This document shows positions 5,886-6,572 of a stretch of DNA of 6,572 bases, piece after piece. Source of the DNA: Opitutaceae bacterium (GTDB lineage Bacteria; Verrucomicrobiota; Verrucomicrobiia; Opitutales; Opitutaceae); contig JAIRTK010000335.1 of the NCBI GenBank assembly GCA_031254955.1, positions 1 through 6,572 of the forward strand. The letters run 5' to 3'. Both the position numbers and the translations under genes were made by a program. Each line of letters starts with the position of its first letter. Position 1 is the first letter of the stretch. Below the pieces are notes generated by a model that saw only the letters and a program-made list of their open reading frames with translations, searched no databases and had not been told where the DNA came from.

Positions 5886-5930
5886 GACGGGAGAAAATTA
5901 AAAAAATTAAGAATTAAAAACTAAGAACAA
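5886..5930. repeat. A+T-rich heptamer run upstream of murD
   Basis: Immediately upstream of the murD start is an A+T-rich low-complexity stretch with 7-bp periodicity: aattaag, aattaaa, aactaag, aac. It sharply contrasts with the G+C-rich genes. It could include a promoter -10 region for murD, but I see no convincing -35/-10 pair, so I report it only as a repeat. Confidence 0.5.
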
Positions 5931-5942
5931 ATCAACCACGAA

Positions 5943-6042
5943 AACCGCGAAAAATCGCGAAATCCCCCAAAAGAATCTTTATCAAAAACCATCGTTTCCC
6001 CCCGGCTTGGCATTGCGCGCTTCTTCGCGTCCTTTCGCGGTT
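5943..6042. repeat. Imperfect 19-bp inverted repeat, 62-bp spacer
   Basis: The arms at 5943-5961 (aaccgcgaaaaatcgcgaa) and 6024-6042 (ttcgcgtcctttcgcggtt) pair at 16 of 19 positions; the three mismatches are adjacent in the middle. No T-run follows directly on the minus strand. It lies in the leader upstream of murD and may be a decayed interspersed repeat. Confidence 0.55.
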
Positions 6043-6055
6043 AAAAATTGTATTT

Positions 6056-6102
6056 CCGCCCCCCTCCACAAGGGGCGGCAATCTGTTTTAACCCGCCCCT
6101 TG
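6056..6102. repeat. 10-bp perfect hairpin with a competing alternative stem
   Basis: Positions 6069-6078 (caaggggcgg) and 6093-6102 (ccgccccttg) are a perfect 10-bp inverted repeat with a 14-nt loop. The segment 6056-6062 (ccgcccc) can instead pair with 6072-6078 (ggggcgg) with a 9-nt loop, so the two hairpins exclude each other. No adjacent T-run makes either a clear terminator. The region from 6103 to 6244 shows nothing else except a 12-bp palindrome (ttttcatgaaaa, 6114-6125). Confidence 0.55.
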
Positions 6103-6244
6103 AAAGCCCCCGGTTTTCATGAAAAAAAAGAAATGCGGTGAAACTTCAGCCTTATCAATTCATTTTCAATCTGCTCCTTAAAAATGACTATTAAAAAATG
6201 GCTCTGCTCGATTGATCCTGTCAATTTCTTCTGCCGGCCCAAAA

Positions 6245-6466
6245 CTATGAACTGCCGTTATGTTTCCCCGGATTTGCGCCGAGGATAAAATACGAATACT
6301 CCTGTTGCCCGTCACTCAACTTGATCGCGCCAAACCACACTTCACCGGAACCAATCATAACACCCCGCCAGTTTTTGAACAGCCTCTCGGGTTCTTGTTT
6401 CTGAATTGCTGCAATCACATCAGAGCCAAAAATCTCGTCGTAGTGTGCAAGACCAAGCCGAAGGGG
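6245..6466 (-). pseudogene. C-terminal remnant of a small uncharacterised protein
   Basis: A 73-codon minus frame, bounded upstream by TAG (6469-6467) and ending at TAG (6247-6245), reads like real protein: HYDEIFGSDVIAAI (8-21), EPERLFKNW (25-33), then RGVMIGSGEVWFGAI (34-48) and SYFILGANP (58-66). From memory, the pattern of YDxIFxxxV, a short spacer, then LFxNWxGVMIGxGEVWF recurs near the C-terminus of small, probably secreted bacterial proteins of unknown function; I cannot name the family. No ATG precedes the conserved part; the only in-frame ATG is within GVMIG. Upstream sequence lies in other frames, including a short ATG frame from 6494 starting MKKSTILPLA and another from 6555, so the N-terminal part is deleted or frameshifted. 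G+C is about 50% by hand count, well below the neighbouring genes, suggesting acquired DNA in decay. Confidence 0.55.
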
Positions 6467-6572
6467 CTAGGGGGAGTATTGTTGATTTTTTCATGGATAT
6501 GACGTCTTTCTGGTTTGCGGCGTGTTAAGAGAGTGGAGGATGTAATCTGATTCATGTGAAGAAACTTGGCGA

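Noticed and set aside
4548..5924. Plus-strand frame of 458 codons opposite murD
   Set aside because: It is the antisense of an intact MurD with all catalytic motifs; the product is Arg/Ala/His-rich without recognisable motifs.
6196..6224. TTGACA on the minus strand (6224-6219) as a murD promoter -35
   Set aside because: At 17 bp spacing the -10 position reads CCATTT, and better A+T hexamers are about 23 bp away, so no promoter is supported.
6260..6502. Plus-strand frame of 80 codons
   Set aside because: It is antisense to the more protein-like minus-strand remnant at 6245-6466 and shows no motifs of its own.

Overview
The window is a minus-strand block of the dcw (division and cell wall) cluster from a high-G+C bacterium. 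In transcription order (right to left) it carries murD (5885-4590), a LysM-repeat putative lipoprotein gene (4545-3412), ftsW (2844-1654) and murG (1419-250). All four reading frames are intact with family motifs in place. Gene content, a LysM gene inside dcw, weak or absent Shine-Dalgarno (SD) sites and repeat-filled spacers suggest Verrucomicrobiota, perhaps the Opitutales. That assignment is an inference from memory, not a database match.

The genes act together on the peptidoglycan precursor. MurD adds D-glutamate in the cytoplasm, MurG makes lipid II at the inner membrane face, and FtsW polymerises lipid II at the division site with its partner transpeptidase. The LysM protein probably binds the resulting peptidoglycan outside the membrane.

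The unusual part is between the genes. Only murD-lysM is tightly packed (44 bp). The 567-bp lysM-ftsW gap holds a 14-bp tandem array ending 1 bp from the ftsW start, a 13-bp array of 11 units, a 7-bp array of 12 units and a long inverted repeat. The 234-bp ftsW-murG gap is mostly a hexamer array folded into an inverted repeat: 18 units, a palindromic tip, then 9 antisense units. The 249 bases after murG hold four consecutive hairpins and no recognisable murC. ATGA start/stop overlaps survive at the ends of both ftsW and murG but lead only into repeat or non-protein-like sequence, as if a formerly overlapping operon had been opened up by repeats.

The right-hand 687 bases (5886-6572) hold no intact gene and no mraY. 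They contain an A+T heptamer run beside the murD start, two inverted repeats, and a lower-G+C 73-codon remnant (6466-6245, minus) of the C-terminal part of a small protein. No tRNA, rRNA, CRISPR array, insertion sequence or clear promoter was found. No new enzymatic or defence system is visible; the repeat architecture inside an essential operon is the best candidate for something undescribed.
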